Assembly (NCBI GenBank): GCA_004297575.1
Contig: SCSR01000011.1
Location: 1-8,226 of the forward strand
Length of the DNA stretch: 8,226 nt
From: an archaeon
Lineage (GTDB): Archaea > Aenigmatarchaeota > Aenigmatarchaeia > CG10238-14 > SCSR01
Direction: 5' to 3'
This document shows positions 6,207 to 8,226 of the stretch, piece after piece (position 1 is the stretch's first letter; the number at the start of each line of letters is the position of its first letter). The notes below the pieces were generated by a model. The model was given only the letters and a program-made list of their open reading frames with translations. It was not told where the DNA came from and searched no databases. Position numbers and translations under genes: made by a program.

Positions 6207-6517
6207 TGCCGTCGGTATTCCTTATTGTATTGAGCCTGATAGACATCGCTACTGGATTTCTGATTTACCACCAGTCGTTCAGCCTGTTCCCTGCAATCTT
6301 CTACTATTCTGCTTATTTCCACATCATCAAGGGCGGGTTCTCGTGGATGGGAGCAATTGCTGAGAAGAATCCACTCGAATGGATGGGGACGATTGATTTG
6401 ATATCAGGTGCGGTAGCACTCATGATTTCATTCAACATGACCAGCTCACTGTTCCCGACGATAGGCATAATACTTGCGGTGAAAGGATTTTACGCGCTGA
6501 TACTGTCGATGCTCTGA
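6206..6517 (+). CDS. Small four-helix membrane protein with internal duplication
   Basis: A 103-residue, strongly hydrophobic protein with about four predicted membrane segments (residues 3-21, 26-43, 60-77, 81-101) and no recognised family. The ATG overlaps the nrdJ stop codon by one base (TAATG), so translation is probably coupled to nrdJ; the reading frame stays open further upstream, but that part would run inside nrdJ. The two halves resemble each other: Ile-Asp near residues 12 and 63 followed by a glycine (17 and 68), SLFP at 26 and 81, and Lys-Gly at 42 and 93. This points to duplication of a two-helix hairpin. Function is unknown; its position after nrdJ need not mean a role in nucleotide reduction. 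It ends one base from the stop of the converging minus-strand gene. Confidence 0.75.
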   Translation: MPSVFLIVLSLIDIATGFLIYHQSFSLFPAIFYYSAYFHIIKGGFSWMGAIAEKNPLEWMGTIDLISGAVALMISFNMTSSLFPTIGIILAVKGFYALILSML

Positions 6518-6518
6518 T

Positions 6519-6878
6519 TTAGAATTTTATTCCACAAAAATCAGCCAAGCTTTCAAACTGCTTGTTATTCATTGTATACGCAAATGTTCCGTTTACCATC
6601 TGTCTAGTCACACTGCATCCACGTCTTCCGTCCGCGTATAGTCGTTCCAAATATTTTTTCTCTGTTCTTACCGATCTTCCTGTGAAATCGCTTACCTGTT
6701 GAATGGTCAATGTTGATCCCTTTTCATGAAAGGCATTAACAATCGGTCCATATTTTCTTCGAGTTGATTTGACCATACGTTCAACATAGGCTTTTGTTCT
6801 TTCCATGTCACTTTCAGAAATGTACCTTGCGCCTCCGCCAATATAGTTATCTGCAAAGGCGCTTGCAGTACTCATCAT
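6519..6878 (-). CDS. Small winged-helix-like putative DNA-binding protein
   Basis: A 119-residue protein I cannot place in a named family. After a short N-terminal segment, residues of about 25-52 are basic and helical (ERTKAYVERMVKSTRRKYG). Residues 57-69 (LTIQQVSDFTGRS) and 70-84 look like a helix-turn-helix with its recognition helix. GTFAYTMN near 97-104 could be the wing strand pair. A transcription-factor role is inference. The ATG at 6878 (a second one follows at once) is preceded by a strong TATA box at leaderless spacing. The gene is AT-richer than the flanking transporter and reductase genes (23 G/C in the 60 bases 6541-6600), which may mean lateral origin. It lies downstream of, but is probably transcribed separately from, the VIT-family gene. 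Confidence 0.7.
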   Translation of the reverse strand: MMSTASAFADNYIGGGARYISESDMERTKAYVERMVKSTRRKYGPIVNAFHEKGSTLTIQQVSDFTGRSVRTEKKYLERLYADGRRGCSVTRQMVNGTFAYTMNNKQFESLADFCGIKF

Positions 6879-6901
6879 AATACAACATCGAATTGTTAAG
6901 G

Positions 6902-6908
6902 ATTTATA
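6902..6908 (-). promoter_or_regulatory. TATA box of the winged-helix-like gene
   Basis: On the minus strand TATAAAT, preceded by GAAAGG, is centred 27 bases before the ATG at 6878. It is flanked by an AAGG/CCTT inverted repeat (6898-6912) with the TATA box as the 7-base spacer. There is no Shine-Dalgarno sequence, so a leaderless transcript is likely. Confidence 0.65.
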
Positions 6909-6915
6909 CCTTTCA

Positions 6916-7611
6916 TTAGATTGCGGATATCCCTGTCATCTGGCCGATGTAAAATCCGATGAAGTAACTGATTATCGCAGCAGCCATGCCAATCACTGCA
7001 GACTCCAAGCCGCTTGTCACCCAATTGCCTATGGTCATCTTTGCCTTCAGCACGCCGAGCAGGAACAAAGTTGTTATCGAGACTATTATCGTGTATGCCA
7101 TTGCTGTGCCGGTTGAAAAAAGGAAGAATGGCGCTAACGGAACCAACGAGCCTATGAGAGTTGCGATGAATACAACGGCAAAACTTGATAACGGGTTTAT
7201 ATTTGGTACAGGCGACAGCTTGAGCTCTTCTAGCATCATCGTATCTATCCAGACTCTTTTGTTCGATGTTATTTTTTTCACAATCGAGTCTAGTACCCTG
7301 CCGCGGAAACCTTTCTTGTAGTAGATATCCTTGATTTCCTTTTTCTCCGTCTCTGGCACTTCAATCACCTCTCGCTCTTCCCTGTCATGCTCGGACTGGT
7401 AATAGCTTTTTTCAGCCTTGGTCGACGTATAGGCTACCGCACCCATGGATATGGTCTCGGCGAATGTTGCCGCGATTCCAGCCACCAAAACTATCAATAC
7501 ATTGTTGGTTGCGCTTGCCACGCCAAGAACCAGACCAAGAACATTCACCAGACCATCCTGCGTGCCGAGGATGATGTCGCGGATGCGTGCACCCTTGAAG
7601 TGTTCCTCCAT
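6916..7611 (-). CDS. VIT/CCC1-family divalent metal (iron/manganese) transporter
   Basis: A 231-residue integral membrane protein of the VIT1/CCC1 family, which moves Fe2+ or Mn2+ out of the cytoplasm. The first helix carries the family mark ILGTQDGLVNVLGLVLGVA (residues 14-32), and the second ends in AETISMGAVAYTSTKAEKSYY. A charged cytoplasmic segment rich in Glu (about 63-100, EREEREVIEVPETEKKE) corresponds to the metal-binding region between helices 2 and 3. Three more helices lie at about 133-155, 160-180 and 190-222, giving the usual five. I start it at 7611 (MEEHFKG), where family members begin shortly before the first helix; a start at 7644 would add 11 hydrophobic residues. It follows NAD kinase by 38 bases and is probably co-transcribed, although a weak TATA-like ATTTATC lies about 25 bases before the start. 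Confidence 0.9.
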   Translation of the reverse strand: MEEHFKGARIRDIILGTQDGLVNVLGLVLGVASATNNVLIVLVAGIAATFAETISMGAVAYTSTKAEKSYYQSEHDREEREVIEVPETEKKEIKDIYYKKGFRGRVLDSIVKKITSNKRVWIDTMMLEELKLSPVPNINPLSSFAVVFIATLIGSLVPLAPFFLFSTGTAMAYTIIVSITTLFLLGVLKAKMTIGNWVTSGLESAVIGMAAAIISYFIGFYIGQMTGISAI

Positions 7612-7649
7612 AAAACTAATTATCAGCCAGAAGATAAATGCCATGTGTC

Positions 7650-8226
7650 CTATAACTGGATGAAACGTGCGGCATGTTTCGATTTCTTCACGATGACTTT
7701 ATCGCCAGGATTGAGAGGAATGAATTTCTCGTTATTATCCGCAATCAGATAAGCAGGTTCACGATTTACTCTTATCTCAACTGGAGAATTTTCTGGAATG
7801 GTAAAACTCTTGACGTGCTTGGGATGCAAGTTGTTGAACGATATGCCAATCCCTTTCTTGAACAGCTTGCCACCGGTTGAGCGGTAGTATGCGGTCGAGC
7901 CAAATGGCGTTGCGACGATGATACCATCGCCTATCAGATTCTCGAAATGCTTGTTGCCGGCATTCACGGAAAACCTTATCGCTTGTATCGGAGTTCGCGT
8001 GTGCACTTGGATCTCGTTCAGCCCTACAAGCTTTTTGCCTTTGGCGCTAGCTTCCAGCTTTATTTGTTCTGTGATGAAAAACTTGCCTTGCTTGATTTTT
8101 TCTAATGACATATCCAATTCGTCCTTTCCCAGTTCGCATCTGTGGCAGATGTTGGCGTGTTTTACTGCAAGTTTCGGAATTCCGGGGAACATCCTCTCGG
8201 CAAGAAGTATTGTCCCGTCACCGCCG
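7650..8226 (-). CDS. nadK: NAD kinase, C-terminal part (5' end outside the window)
   Basis: The cytoplasmic enzyme that phosphorylates NAD to NADP with ATP. The frame is open to the window edge, and its first visible residues are GGDGTILLAERM, the catalytic GGDGT motif of the family. GLNEIQVH corresponds to the conserved Asn-Glu/Asp substrate site. GDGIIVATPFGSTAYYRSTGG is the second hallmark (usually GDGxIVATPTGSTAY). The all-beta C-terminal domain ends in KHAARFIQL. About 191 residues are visible, so only the N-terminal part of the nucleotide-binding domain is missing. Unusual is the stretch after GGDGT: where most members have a Gly-x-Leu-Gly-Phe-Leu loop, this one reads NICHRCELGK, with a Cys-x-x-Cys. 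It is the first visible gene of the minus-strand group running into the VIT-family transporter. Confidence 0.93.
   Translation of the reverse strand, partial: GGDGTILLAERMFPGIPKLAVKHANICHRCELGKDELDMSLEKIKQGKFFITEQIKLEASAKGKKLVGLNEIQVHTRTPIQAIRFSVNAGNKHFENLIGDGIIVATPFGSTAYYRSTGGKLFKKGIGISFNNLHPKHVKSFTIPENSPVEIRVNREPAYLIADNNEKFIPLNPGDKVIVKKSKHAARFIQL

Overview
The window looks archaeal, possibly from a small-genome (DPANN-type) lineage, although the lineage is only inferred. Three things support an archaeon. It carries an archaeal-type ribosomal protein S2 and a PAC2-family proteasome-assembly-like protein. Most genes lack a clear Shine-Dalgarno sequence. Instead, several have a TATA-like element centred about 26-28 bases upstream of the start codon, as expected for leaderless archaeal transcripts. 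Most of the window is near half GC; two genes (HAD phosphatase, winged-helix-like protein) are visibly more AT-rich.

Layout. Bases 1-101 hold the 3' end of an unrecognised plus-strand gene. A HAD-family phosphatase (73-768, minus) converges on it and overlaps it. A 59-base divergent promoter region separates the HAD gene from a plus-strand run: a tiny Cas2-like protein without any CRISPR context (828-1037), a PAC2-family protein (1053-1844), and ribosomal protein S2 with its own promoter (1884-2477). A 160-base intergenic region then carries two TATA-like elements, a small inverted repeat and a clear NrdR-box palindrome. It precedes the operon nrdR (2641-3093), nrdJ (3096-6206, B12-dependent class II ribonucleotide reductase) and a four-helix membrane protein (6206-6517).

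The right part is on the minus strand: a NAD kinase cut by the window edge at its GGDGT motif (7650-8226), a VIT/CCC1-type metal transporter (6916-7611), and a small winged-helix-like protein with its own strong TATA box (6519-6878). The last of these converges on the membrane protein gene with one base between the stop codons.

The most interesting system is the nucleotide-reduction operon. A regulator of bacterial type (zinc ribbon plus ATP-cone) sits in front of a B12-dependent reductase in an archaeal genome. A near-consensus NrdR box directly abuts the archaeal TATA box. The sequence therefore suggests a bacterial-style repressor controlling an archaeal promoter by blocking TBP/TFB. The reductase itself has no visible ATP-cone, so nucleotide sensing may rest on NrdR.
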